A DNA stretch of 64,000 nt from Spinacia oleracea (Eukaryota > Streptophyta > Magnoliopsida > Caryophyllales > Amaranthaceae), in assembly GCF_020520425.1 (NCBI RefSeq), contig NC_079491.1:9163143-9227142 (forward strand). The letters are read 5' to 3'. Made by a program: the position numbers and the translations under genes. How positions within the stretch are numbered: the stretch's first letter is position 1; the number at the start of each line of letters is the position of its first letter. This document shows, in pieces, positions 35,544 to 46,466 of this stretch. The notes beneath the pieces were generated by a model. The model had not been told where the DNA came from and made no database searches. It saw only the letters and a list, made by a program, of their open reading frames with translations.

Positions 35544-36385
35544 TTAAGCGCAAGGCTTGGTGCACATGCATCTTCTACGAAAACCTTGACAACTTCCTCC
35601 AGAAAATCTCTCAGAATTGCAATTAGTTTCACAATTCCTGCTGCTAAAACATATTCCTCTAAACGTGTGACTTGGACTAGCACATATCCTTGCTTCTGCT
35701 ACTTTTGTACTTACCTCTGCTCCCCATATACAAAAAAATGTGTTAGATTCATGAAAATTGGAAACAAATAGCGTATATGTACTGAGTATTAGATTAGATG
35801 AATTTGCATCAGAAATGATATGGTAGAAAAATTAATGTAAATTGGCCTGGCCTGGCATGACACATGCCTGTTGTAATGGCCACGCCACTCCATGGACATC
35901 ATTTTTGAAATTTGGCAAGAGCCCGACACAAGTACGATGAGCCGACACGCTTATTTTTTAAACAATAACAAAAAAAATCTTAAAATTAGTAAGAGAGTCA
36001 AGCCAGTCAGCTAGCACGGGACGATCCACCCCAACATGACACGTGGGACGGGATGTGCATATACCTCATTTATGAAAGAGAAGCACGAGTCCGACACTGA
36101 CCCTATACTTAGACACGTAGCTAACAAACAAAAGAACTCCTCCATCTTTTTTTGAATTATTGTTGCTTTTTGACATTATTGTTCTTTCAAAATAATATTA
36201 AAGAAAAAGAATTTGCAAAGGCAAAAAGAAACTAATTCTTTATTCTTGAAATTCTTTATCTCAAATGGATGCGTAAAATAAAAATATTAATTTAAAAGAC
36301 GGTAAGGATAGACTTAGGAACCTGTTGTCAAGACGAGTAAGAACACAAGGAAAAAAGTAGCAAATGGCCTCATTGACATCTTCAT
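35544..36385 (-). CDS. Classical defensin, array copy 3
   Basis: Exon 1 is 36385-36322 (MKMSMRPFATFFLVFLLVLTT), the intron 35717-36321 (605 bp) and exon 2 35716-35544. The product is 78 aa. It differs from copies 1 and 2 in the mature peptide at four residues (SPSHTFRG versus [16 protein letters not shown] versus NSVKFSGG). Its His and Glu match the 19969-20743 gene and are probably ancestral. All eight cysteines and the gamma-core GGSCQGFRRRC are kept. A TATAAATA box (36467-36474) is present. Homology with the other array units ends about 290 bp upstream of the ATG, near 36675. Confidence 0.93.
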
Positions 36386-36466
36386 AATTTGCAAAAAGAA
36401 AAGCTTTTGTTTTAAAATACTAATGTATAAAATTGTTTTGCAAATTAACTAATGTAAACTAAAGAT

Positions 36467-36474
36467 TATTTATA
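36467..36474 (-). promoter_or_regulatory. TATA box of array copy 3
   Basis: TATAAATA, about 85 bp before the ATG at 36385. Confidence 0.6.
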
Positions 36475-36675
36475 GGAGAAAGTGATTCATATTTAAAAGA
36501 TACTAGATGCCAAATTAATATAGAACACTTGTTCTACGGATTTGTCTCGTTATCTAGAACACTAGAAATTATCGCGTAAATTAAATCTAACCACTTGAAT
36601 ATGGACCTTATATTACGGATTAACACAAATTAACTAGATTTTTTTGATAATGTGGTTTAAAATTAACCCCTCAAG

Positions 36676-37104
36676 AGAAAATAAAAATTTATTTTAAATA
36701 AATATTGTGTTGTCATTTTCTTCTAGAAAAAAAATGGGAATTTTTGTTTTGCAAATTAAAGATGTTCTACCAATATATGGCTCTGCCTTAGTTATGGGAC
36801 TGTGTTGATTGGTGTAGGCCCAATGCTCAAATATTGACACATCGTGTGAGTTGTCTAGATGACTAGTGTAATAATATCCCACCTAAACGTTAAAACGTTG
36901 TGGTGTGTGACTCTGTGTGTGTTTCATCACTTTCATGTAGGTAGACTTTTCAATAATTGATTCGACTCGATAATTGAACTCGATCCTCTAATATCAAAAT
37001 TGATTGTAGGTTGTGTTTGGTTCATCTATGTAAATTCGACTTAAATGGTTAGTTACGTCCATATATGAGAAGATCGAGGTTTTATTGATATTGATAAGTA
37101 CACA
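36676..37104. other. Intergenic DNA beyond the array
   Basis: Unique-looking AT-rich sequence starting where array homology stops. No gene is seen. Confidence 0.4.
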
Positions 37105-37528
37105 TCTATTACTATATATATTAAAAGAGACGACACGTGTCAATTCCTGGTGCGTTATTTTCCCGCCAAACCACTTTTCCAAACGTGTATTTATTTTATT
37201 TTATTTTTATTCTCTACCTTTTTTATTTAACTATTTATGTATGGAAACAAAATTAATTTTATAAATTATGGCAATAATAGCTACGACGTAATAATAATTA
37301 TTCTAAATTAGTAATATTTTAGTCAAATCGCTAAATTAATAATAGAAAATATAGCACACAATTTTTTGATCAAATTACCATATTAGCATTTTAAATATGC
37401 ATATTAGATGAATAAATTTAAACGAGTATGTTAAAAATGTTATAACTATGCAGTAGTTTGGGAGATATTCAGTTAAATATTTTGTGAAAAGATTGTCAAA
37501 ATCCGTGCGTGCACAAGATATAATCAAG
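37105..37528 (+). mobile_element. Small non-autonomous Helitron
   Basis: It starts TCTATTACTATATATATTAA after an A and ends after GTGCGTGCAC...CAAG before T; the expected CTAG is mutated to CAAG. It is related to 18827-19264 throughout. Confidence 0.75.
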
Positions 37529-38108
37529 TTATATAATACAACTAAGTTACAACCTAAACAACTATACAACACTCTTTAACCGATGCGGAAAAGCCTAAAA
37601 AAAATAAGTTTAAAATAGATAACCCTAGTTCAGAATAACAGATCCCCGTATTAAGGCATTACAGATTAACTAATTCAACATATTCTAACATAATGGATAT
37701 TATTATCAGGGCCAGCTAAATTAAGACGTTACTTAATTGGGATATTGCTAATTGTGCCATTTGTGATAAATTGAGAAGATAACACTAGAAGATGTTGTCT
37801 TCTTTATGGATAAGCTAAGGACCGCACAAGTGTAAAAATGTTACGCATATTACACCATATCTTTTGGTTGTTACGAAAGGGTAATTAACAAAACAAACAA
37901 TGATCCTCTACTCCAAACCGTCGGTGCTATGTTTAGGTCTAAACTTGTGTGCTTCAAACTTCAATTCACTCACGATTAGTACTACAACATAATTCCTCCT
38001 TTTACTAGTAGGTCACTCTCCAATGTTCCAAAAATCTATATCTTATAAAATATGTTAAAAGTAACTATGAATCACGAATTATGAAATTACTTTTGGCTTC
38101 AAAGCTAA
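37529..38108. other. AT-rich intergenic DNA
   Basis: No gene or element resolved. Confidence 0.35.
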
Positions 38109-38431
38109 CACAAATTCTTATTTACAATGGATGTACAATAAATATTGTACACCGGAGTAAAAGTTAACTCAAAATGCTTAAAAGTTAAGCATATATATAT
38201 AAAAGTTATCTATTTTTCAGTGATATATTTTTTCATTTTAGTAAAACTTATTTCTTCAAAATAACTAATAATGTATAAAATTAATCATTTAACCCTTTAA
38301 AATATTTATCTATCAAACTTTTTTTACTAATATAAAAGTTAATCAAAACTAGGTTAAAGTTACAAAAAAATGGTTAAAGTTATCTTTGTACAATAAATTT
38401 ATTGTACACCTTGTGCGCGCAAGACCTTTTG
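38109..38431. mobile_element. Mutator-type MITE, copy A
   Basis: Starts CACAAATTCTTATTTACAAT and ends TTGTGCGCGCAAGACCTTTT then G. Flanking repeats CAAAGCTAA and CAAAACTAA (9 bp, one mismatch). The inner halves carry GTACAATAAATATTGTACAC and GTACAATAAATTTATTGTAC palindromes. A second copy is at 58743-59069. Confidence 0.8.
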
Positions 38432-39177
38432 CAAAACTAATTATAAAGCACGAGTTACAAAGTCTCATTTAACAGTCTTCACATAAAAGTTTCTGCAACA
38501 GATCAACCATCAACACGTTTTTATAAAAGTCCTAAACTTAACCACTAGAATGGAATATTCACTAGACTTATACGGAGTATATTAGTTACCCTCTCTCCAC
38601 GTCATTATAGGCCAATTTTTGTATAAGTGCTTCTCAACAATATCAATATATCGCACCATATAATATCGATCATCTCCCATCTCCGATTGACTTTATTAAT
38701 AAAGAGAAATTTTTTTTGAGGGATATTAGTAATGAGATTTATAATTAAATGGATTCTTTAGTTTAAGTGATTATTTCCCTAAAAAGTAAAGACCACTCAT
38801 TATTATCTTTTAAAAAATAAAGCTAGATATACTTAAAATCTCCATTAATCATAGAGAAGATGGGACTTTATTTCCACTTTTAACAAAGGGACTAGAAACT
38901 ACTTTAGCAAAACAAATTGTTCACCATGTGCCTTACTTTATCGCACAATAATCAACAATTTACACGAAAAGGTAAAGTCCCTATTTTACCAATATTTTGG
39001 TGGAAGAGAGACTTATGTCGACATGCCGCGTCACCTAATTTTCACAAACCTATCTTATGTGATGTATCATGTATGGACTTGTCTAAATTTATTAGAATTT
39101 ATTTTAATTATAAATTGTACGTAATAATTATTTTCCTGAATGTATCTTGTCTGAACTTATCTTATATTATATGAACT
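38432..39177. other. AT-rich intergenic DNA
   Basis: No supported gene; the 85-codon plus frame at 38917 looks like chance. Confidence 0.35.
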
Positions 39178-39180
39178 TAT

Positions 39181-39430
39181 CACTACAAAAAATTGTATCA
39201 TTAACGATGGGATATTCCGCCGCTAAAGACCAATAATTGTTGATTAATGACGGAATTTTTTGTCGAGAACCCGTCATAAAAGGGGACCGTCGTTAACCCG
39301 TCGTAAAATACATTTGCGACAATTGTTACCGTCTTTGTTTGGTTGTTAGCCCCGTCGCAAAATACTTTTACGACGAGATTTTTAACCCGTCATAATTAAG
39401 TTGTCATTAAAGATACATATTCTTGTAGTG
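39181..39430. mobile_element. CACTA-type MITE
   Basis: Ends CACTACAAAAAATTGTA and TTCTTGTAGTG, with 3-bp target duplication TAT (39178-39180, 39431-39433). The interior repeats CGTCG/CCGTCATAA motifs. Confidence 0.9.
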
Positions 39431-39611
39431 TATTTTCCTAAACTAAGGTGAACAAAACATAATCTAAGTGTCTTTACTCTCTAGTGATCATGATGGAGAC
39501 TTCTCTTTAGTGATCAGTTCATATTATAAAGCATCTTTAGTGACTCATATCAATTTAGTTATAAACAATAAATTAATTGGTCGAATACTTCTAATTTGTT
39601 AAAACTCATAT

Positions 39612-39890
39612 CACTTCAAAAATTTGTATCTTTAACGACAACCTAATTACGACGGGTTAAAAATTCCGTCGTAAAAGCCTTTTGCGACGGGGCTAACAAC
39701 CAAACAATGACGGGAATAACCGTCGCAAATGTCTTTTACGACGGGTTTTTGACGGATTTACGACGGGATTTCTATTAACGACGGCCCCCTTTTATGACGG
39801 GCTCACGACAACAAATCCCGTCGTTAATCAACGATTATTGGCCTTTCGCGACGGGATTTCCCGTCGTTAATAGTACAATTTCTTGTAGTG
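39612..39890. mobile_element. CACTA-type MITE, opposite orientation
   Basis: Ends CACTTCAAAAATTTGTA and TTTCTTGTAGTG, TAT duplicated on both sides (39609-39611, 39891-39893). The interior is the reverse of the 39181 element and near-identical to 50075-50341. Confidence 0.9.
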
Positions 39891-40451
39891 TATCATGTAC
39901 GTTTCTCCCTCTATTTTTTTGTGAGTACGTGCCTCACCCAAATTACAGTGAGAACTCTTTGAAGGGGTGATTGTTTCACAAATTCTAGGTTTGATATATG
40001 TAGTATGAGTTTAGAATGTTCTAAATTCATATCATGTGTTTGATTAAACCTTTTATGTAAACTTGTGAATTGTGATATGATGCACTTAATTCTCCGACAA
40101 CGTAACTATATACTCACATTATATAGTTTACAATATAACATCACATTATTCACATTATCACAAGTTTACAATCGTCAATGTATATATACGTACTCCGTAT
40201 AAATATAACAAATTGACTAGTAAGAATATTAATTTAACATATGATGTGTAGGATATTCATTAAAGGGTACGGTAGGCTCAAGTCCTGAAAGGCTCCGTTC
40301 ATGCAAACTCTTTTATTTTACAACCATAACTTGGACAACGTACAATTGCCAATACATTACATAGAGGTCGAAATTCACAACAAGTCCAACAACAACAACA
40401 ACAACAACAACAAAACGATAACAAGAAACGGTTACAAGACCGAGCAAGCTA
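39891..40451. other. Intergenic DNA with CAA microsatellite
   Basis: No gene. (CAA)n lies at about 40388-40412. From about 40320 the sequence resembles 44555-44700, the downstream flank of the other So-D2-like gene. Confidence 0.45.
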
Positions 40452-40635
40452 GATAGATAGTCACACACTCACACTCACGTACTCCCTATCTTCGTCCAGG
40501 TTTAGTAACGTAATAGTTCAAACTAACGTGACTATTAATTCTGGATAGATAGTCACACACTCACACGCACGTACTCCCTATCTTCGTCCAGGTTTAGTAA
40601 CGTAATAGTTCAAACTAACGTGACTATTAATTCTG
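40452..40635. repeat. 92-bp tandem duplication downstream of a defensin
   Basis: GATAGATAGTCACACACTCA at 40452 repeats at 40544. The two 92-bp units differ by a base or two. It probably lies in or near the 3' UTR of the next gene. Confidence 0.9.
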
Positions 40636-40670
40636 GACAAGCAGAGTACACGACATTGAGGGTTATTCGT

Positions 40671-41437
40671 TTAAGCATGTGTACAACAAATACATCTTCT
40701 ACGAATACCCTTGCAATCTCCAGCTGGATATCCCTCATACCTACAAGAAGTGTCACAGTTGGCGTTCCTTACACAAGGTCCCCTGAATGTTTTACTTGGT
40801 GTTTTGCATTTCTTCGAGCTGAAAAATCCAGCGTCTGCCTTTCTTGGACCCATTTCTTCTGCAAACAAATCACATATTTAGGAACAACTTTGTTAATTTA
40901 ATTGCCGGAGTTTTAGCTAATTAAAACTAACAAAACATGATTAAGCCAACATTATACGGTGTAATCTACTTATAACTAACAATGTGCACTTTAAAGCTGA
41001 CATAAACAGTCTTATGCATATGGCGGTCTCATAGAAGACCTACTCAAAAGTAATCAATACTTAATAGTAACATGCATGTACGATATTACGTACTTATTAG
41101 ATCAAAGTTAGGTTGTAAAATTAAAGGGATATATGTCTAAAATCAAAGCATAAACGATTCCAATTTAAGGAAATTAATGTCTAGAAGTACGTATGGTCTC
41201 GTTTAAAAAGAACAACATTAGTATAGTATGGTCATGGACAGAGCATTAGCAAACTTTATCTATTTATTGCTCTTAATCATACATCAAAATAAAATAAAAT
41301 ATGGGGTTATATAAGAAAGTTTCCAAAATAAAAATTTGAAAGACGGTAAGGAAGTAAGGATAGCATTAGTAACCTGTTGACAAGACAAGTAGGCACACAA
41401 GGAAAACCACAGCAATCGACCTCATTGACATCTTCAT
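40671..41437 (-). CDS. So-D2-like defensin, C-x-C-C sub-type, two exons
   Basis: Exon 1 is 41437-41374 (MKMSMRSIAVVFLVCLLVLST), the intron 40859-41373 (515 bp) and exon 2 40858-40671. The product is 83 aa. The signal peptide ends with EEMGPRKADA, giving mature GFFSSKKCKTPSKTFRGPC and onward. Cysteines are C-x10-C-x5-C-x3-C-x9-C-x6-C-x-C-C with tail CICCTHA; the core is AGDCKGIRRRC. It is a close paralogue of 44823-46101 and related to the So-D2 family of spinach leaf defensins, which I recall as ending C-x-C-x3-C. Moving the last cysteine may change the C1-C8 disulfide. TATA box at 41518-41525. Confidence 0.92.
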
Positions 41438-41517
41438 AATTTCTTTTTAAATTTATTGATGAATATAAATGTATAAGATTGTAAATATGTTATGCAAAAC
41501 TAACACAAACTATAGAT

Positions 41518-41525
41518 TATTTATA
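41518..41525 (-). promoter_or_regulatory. TATA box of the 40671-41437 defensin
   Basis: TATAAATA about 80 bp before the ATG at 41437, in the same TTTTCTCCTATAAATA context as the array genes. Confidence 0.6.
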
Positions 41526-41856
41526 GGAGAAAATGTTCACTATTGACAAGGGTATATGCCCAAATAATATGGGACACTATTGCATTTGTCTTGACGCTAA
41601 AAGGCTTCTTTCTGACGGGGCTTGTGTTTGAAATGATTTCTTACCGACATACCTTGTGTGGTCTTTAGATCACTAGCTGGAAATACCGCGCCATAACATA
41701 TTAACATATGATGTATCACTAATTGTCTGTTGGTTCAGTGGTGATTGGGGCTGAATTTAGTAGGGAGAACCCTGTGTTCGATCACCCTCACCTACAATTG
41801 GGAGGGGGAAAAAATCTATCCACTCAGAACTCGCTCCGAATCCGGATTAACCCTAA

Positions 41857-42248
41857 GGGCATGCTTGGATTGAGGGTAATTTATTAAAGGGGTAATAAAA
41901 GTCAAACTAAGGTAATTGATGGTGATGATGAGGGGATGAAGTGGTGGCAAAGGAAACAAGCTAGTGTTGGCAAGAAAAAAATAAAAGGGGAGGGGGAACA
42001 AATACCCTCATCATGGAGGGAATAGTTACCCACCATCCCACTAGGGTGATTATTACCCTCATTTGGGGGGTAAGTACTTCCCCCTTCCTCCCTTCTCCTC
42101 ACAACACCACCACTACCACAACTTCTCATCACAATACCACCACACCACCCTCCTTGCAACCACCTCAATTCACCTTCATTGTCCTTTTATTATGGTGGTT
42201 TGACTTTTATTACCCCTATACTCCATTACACCCAATCCAAGCGTGCCC
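41857..42248. mobile_element. Tourist-like (PIF/Harbinger) MITE
   Basis: Inverted ends GGGCATGCTTGGATTG and CAATCCAAGCGTGCCC, flanked by TAA (41854-41856, 42249-42251). The interior is rich in CCACCAC, which creates meaningless open frames such as 42013-42417. Confidence 0.85.
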
Positions 42249-42359
42249 TAAAGGTGAACCGACTAGTACACCAAGAAAAACATATGGTGTATCACTGTAT
42301 GTGTTTAGACCTACTAAGTGGGTTTTTATGGACATGGTTCAGATAATTTTATGTCATTC

Positions 42360-42990
42360 TTACTTTAGATCGGATTTGGGTATAAATCGGATTTATTCGA
42401 ATTTTGGGATTAATTAGGTTAATTTGTTGATTGTTAAAATATTTCTTACAAAATAATTATATAGGGTTAAGCGTATACAATGTGATCGAGTTTATTAATT
42501 GGATTATGATAAAGATGTTAGGGTAGTGATTGACAAGGGTTACATTTTTCACATATTTACAAGTTAATTTAGGTGATTCTAGTCTTCTATACTACTCTAT
42601 CACTCTATGAGACTATGATCGAGAAGATGAGACGTACATAGGACATGGACAAATATACCAAGTATAATAATATTGTTTTAGTTATGAAAATTTGTGTTAT
42701 TTTGTTTAAGCTATGGGTAAATTTGAATTGTACTTCGTTTCGGATTAGATTTAGGTTGATTCAAATTTTACAGTTATTTCGCTACGGTTTATTTTGGTTT
42801 CGAGTGAAGGTCGATATAATGAATTCAGTTCGGGTCAATTCACGTATCGGATCATTTCAGACCAAATCAATTCCAGGTCCATTCCGATTACGAGTCAGGT
42901 CAATTTGAACTTTGGGTTGATTTTTAGTTGTCTTTTCTGATCAAATTAAGTAATGGATCGGGTAAATTGGATCGGATTTTCAGATCTGGG
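42360..42990. repeat. Degenerate GGGTC/TCGGAT-rich tract
   Basis: Irregular repeats of CGGATT, TCGGGTC and TTTGGGTT, like 540-1075. No gene. Confidence 0.5.
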
Positions 42991-43400
42991 TTCGTTTTTC
43001 CAAGTCTAGCTATATGTGCTTCATAAATGTAGAATCCATGACCCATCAATAATGGTAATTGATCCGGCTTGAGAACCAAACTCGACTCTAATCAAATTCG
43101 GTTAACATTATTTGAGTTAAAAAATGAAATTTCGTGAAAGTTAAATTCAAAACTAGAAAGGTAAGTTTTACGTAGTACTGTATATGTTTAAATTGACAAA
43201 TGTCTATAATTTCATTGAATTGAAGAGCCGGTTCCAACCTAACCCGAGTTAAATTTAATTTTTTTTTAAGTTACATGAACTGTTCATTTCATAAGATTAG
43301 ATTCATTCGACTTGTTTGAGAGGTCTATTTGCATATCGTAAATTCAATATGAAGTATACTCCATACAAATACATACGACTAGCAAGAACAATACGGAGTA

Positions 43401-43733
43401 CTCCCTCCGTCCCTTAATACTCGCACCGTTTTTCTTTTCGGGCCGTCCCTTAATACTTGCACCGCTTCTATAAATGGAAATTTATACCAATATTATATTA
43501 TTTCTCACACTTATTTACTAACACCACCTACACCCCTATTCTCTACAAAAAATCATTAAAAAATTCACACCCCCACTCACCACTCACCACTCCCCACCTC
43601 TTACACATTTCCCACTAACTATATTAAAAAAATATCCCACTATCAACTAACACCCATTAAATAAATAATTCAATTCAAATGTCTTAAACTCCGCACCGGT
43701 CAAACCGGTGCGAGTATTAAGGGACGGAGGGAG
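43401..43733. mobile_element. Stowaway-type MITE
   Basis: Ends CTCCCTCCGTCCCTTAATAC and the exact complement, flanked by TA. 333 bp, very well preserved, hence probably young. Confidence 0.93.
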
Positions 43734-43749
43734 TAACATATTACTCCGT

Positions 43750-44087
43750 ATAAGCAGGATACTTCACATTGAAGGAGACAATATATGATGGTTATCAATG
43801 TAGTTAAAGGAACGTGGAAAATCCCGTGGAAACTCCATTTTGTCATTCAAGATATCCCGGAAATAAGCAAACGTTTTGACACTTGGAATATCAAACATGT
43901 CTACAGAGAAGCTAATCGAGCAGCAGATTGGATAGAAAATGTGGGTCATCTAGTTAGCAACACTATGTGTATTGAAGCTTGTAATAGTCCCTAGTTAATT
44001 TCCATTTTAGATAGTGACTACTTAGGAGAACTCCTCGTGCAGAGGGGCTCCTAATGTATTATTCTCCTTACCTTATAAAAAAAAAAT
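43750..44087 (+). pseudogene. LINE 3' fragment with RNase H-like domain
   Basis: The frames give ILHIEGDN then, after a 2-bp shift, MMVINVVKGTWKIPWKL..., ending in WNIKHVYREANRAADWIENV. The EGD and HVYREANRAAD motifs are those of the plant RNase H-like domain (RVT_3 type) found at the end of LINE ORF2 proteins. A stop (43992-43994) is followed by non-coding sequence and an A-rich tail near 44077-44086, as in a 5'-truncated LINE. It lies between two Stowaway MITEs. Confidence 0.75.
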
Positions 44088-44135
44088 ATATATTTAACAT
44101 ATACGAAGTATATATGTAGTACGAAATACGTAATA

Positions 44136-44475
44136 CTCCCTCCGTCTTGAAATACTCGAACTGTTTTGACTTACACTGGACATTGTTTAATGCAATGTAA
44201 TTAACTTATTATTTAATTAGATGGTACTTCAGTTAATAGTGGAGTACTTCTTTTTTTTTAATATAAATAGTGAGAAATATGTGTCAACTTTTTAAATGAG
44301 TATTGAGAAATGACTCACCTTTTAATATATTTTTAATGAGTAGGGATATAGGTGGGTGCCGTGGGCCAATGAGTAAGTATAATATCAAAAAAAAATGACA
44401 TTTACAAAAACGGTGCGAGAAATTTGGGACGCCTTTATAAGAAAAGCTTTGCGAGTATTCCGGGGACGGAGGGAG
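44136..44475. mobile_element. Stowaway-type MITE
   Basis: Ends CTCCCTCCGTCTTGAAATAC and CCGGGGACGGAGGGAG, TA on both sides (44134-44135, 44476-44477). Confidence 0.88.
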
Positions 44476-44822
44476 TAATTAGTAGGATACTCAAAAGACT
44501 AGGCTCAAGGTCAACCTGAAAGTTAGCTAGGCTTCATTCATAATCAAAACAGTTTTATTTTACAACACCATAACTTGGACAACGTACAATTGCCGATATT
44601 TTTACATAGAAGCTAGCTAGAATTCACCAATTCAACAACGACGGACGACGACGACGACAACAACAACACGATAACAAGATACGTTCATGGCTACAACACG
44701 AAGTAACATAGATTGATATATGTGTGTACGTACTAGCTCCCTAACTTAATAGTTCAAACTAACGTGACTACTAATCTAGGACGAAAGGTGTACACGACAT
44801 TGAGTTTGTTGATATTTCGAGT

Positions 44823-46101
44823 TTAAGTATGTGTACAACACAAGCATCTTCTACGAATACCCTTGCAATCTCCAGCTGGATATCCCTCATACCTACAAGA
44901 AGTGTCACAGTTGGAGTCCCTAGTACATATTCCCTTGAACGTTTTACTTGGAGTTTTGCATTTCCTCGAGCTAAAAATTCCAGCTTCTGCCTTTCTTGGA
45001 CCCATTTCTTCTGTAAATGACACAATTCACAACAAATTTGTTAAAATTAATTAAACAAGACTATATGTTTCACTAAAATTTGTGTCAAATCTACGCACTT
45101 AATTAGGGGCCGGAAAAAAAATATTAGACAACATTAATTTGTGATCCTGAATTAGTCAGCCATTTAGTTAGATAGTCTACTTTACAAGATCAGAGGAGGC
45201 TACTCTGCTTTTTATCAATTTGGGACACCACAATATGATGTTTCGTGGATCAGATCTTTACATTAATGAAATAATTATAGAAATTTAACCAATTCAAATT
45301 AACTATCAACCATGATTAATCGATCTCAAGTCTTAACCATAAATCCATAATACTGTGTTTCTATTATGATACCCAAATCATCAAATTGAAAATGCATGTT
45401 AATTATTGATATTTAATTATTTGTAGCCATTTTTTAAAATCAAAACATAACACGTAAGTAGTGTATAGTACTAGTTATTTGGGATGAAGACGTACGTAGT
45501 TAGGCATCTATGATCACCTCACGTGCAACATTCATGCATGCGATCACAGTTTAGTACGTAATTAAAATGGATATATGTCTAAAATCTAAGCATACACTAT
45601 TTTAATTTAAGGAAATTAATTCAACAATGCGTATTTAGTATATACTCCGTAGATTTTACTAATTAGCACCCATACAAAAATACTAAATATAGTTGGTTAC
45701 CTTGTATCTAACTATCTACTCTATATATGGTCTGTGTCAAAAACGAAAAAGAAAAGTAACATTAATATGGTCACGGACGGAACGTTAGGGGATGGCAAAC
45801 CAAACTCTAATACGGTCATACCATCATTTAGCATGATGGTTGCCCCGACAATGTAACCGTGGATGTTTTGATTATTTTTGACGGAATGTAGTAAAACATT
45901 TTACTTGGTCCCTCTTACGGAACAAATTTTATCTATTTATTGCTTTAAATCGTACATCCAAAACAAAATAAAATGGAGCCATATAAAAAAAATGCGAAAA
46001 TAAAAATTTGAAAAACAGTAAGGATAGGATTAGGAACCTGTTGACAAGACAAGTAGGCACACAAGAAAAACCAGAGCAATTGACCTCATTGACATCTTCA
46101 T
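44823..46101 (-). CDS. So-D2-type spinach defensin, two exons
   Basis: Exon 1 is 46101-46038 (MKMSMRSIALVFLVCLLVLST), the intron 45011-46037 (GTTC...CAG, 1027 bp) and exon 2 45010-44823. The product is 83 aa. Cleavage after EEMGPRKAEA releases a peptide beginning GIFSSRKCKTPSKTFKGIC, followed by TRDSNCDTSCRYEGYPAGDC and KGIRRRC. From memory this matches the spinach leaf antimicrobial defensin So-D2 over the first ~46 residues. The C-terminus here is CLCCTHT, where So-D2 as I recall it has a spaced final cysteine. So-D2 inhibits bacteria and fungi; the same secreted role is expected. TATA box at 46177-46184. The downstream flank is shared with the 40671-41437 gene, showing a tandem duplication of the pair. 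Confidence 0.93.
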
Positions 46102-46176
46102 AATATTTTTCTTTGTAAAAAAGATAGCGAAGTATAAATGTAAATTTGTTATGTAAAACTAACAGAAACTATAGGT

Positions 46177-46184
46177 TATTTATA
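46177..46184 (-). promoter_or_regulatory. TATA box of the 44823-46101 defensin
   Basis: TATAAATA about 80 bp before the ATG at 46101. Confidence 0.6.
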
Positions 46185-46397
46185 GGAGAAAATGTTCACT
46201 TTATTGAAAGGGTACATACCCAAATAATTTAGGACACTATACATTTGTCTTGATGCTTAAAATCTTCTGACGGGGCATGTGTTTAAATTGATTTAATTCT
46301 TACCGACATACGTTGTGTGGTGTTTAGATCACCAGATCAAATATTGCGCCAAAACGTATGGTATACGTGGTTCATGGATGTAAACCCATGACCCATC

Positions 46398-46398
<1 letters not shown>

Positions 46399-46466
<68 letters not shown>
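46399..46466. repeat. (AAT)n microsatellite
   Basis: About 22-23 uninterrupted AAT triplets. On the minus strand it produces a poly-leucine run in a spurious frame. Confidence 0.97.

Larger units (their letters stand above)
28748..35569. repeat. Recent segmental tandem duplication, unit 2 (6,822 bp)
   Basis: Counterpart of 22676-28747. It is longer because of a truncated SINE (53 bp), a Mutator-type MITE (119 bp with target duplication), a Stowaway MITE (258 bp) and the retained 432 bp that unit 1 lost, offset by a shorter AT tract and other small length differences. Confidence 0.88.

Noticed and set aside
42013-42417. 134-codon plus-strand frame and overlapping minus frames
   Set aside because: Falls across a Tourist-like MITE with CCACCAC repeats; no conserved protein.
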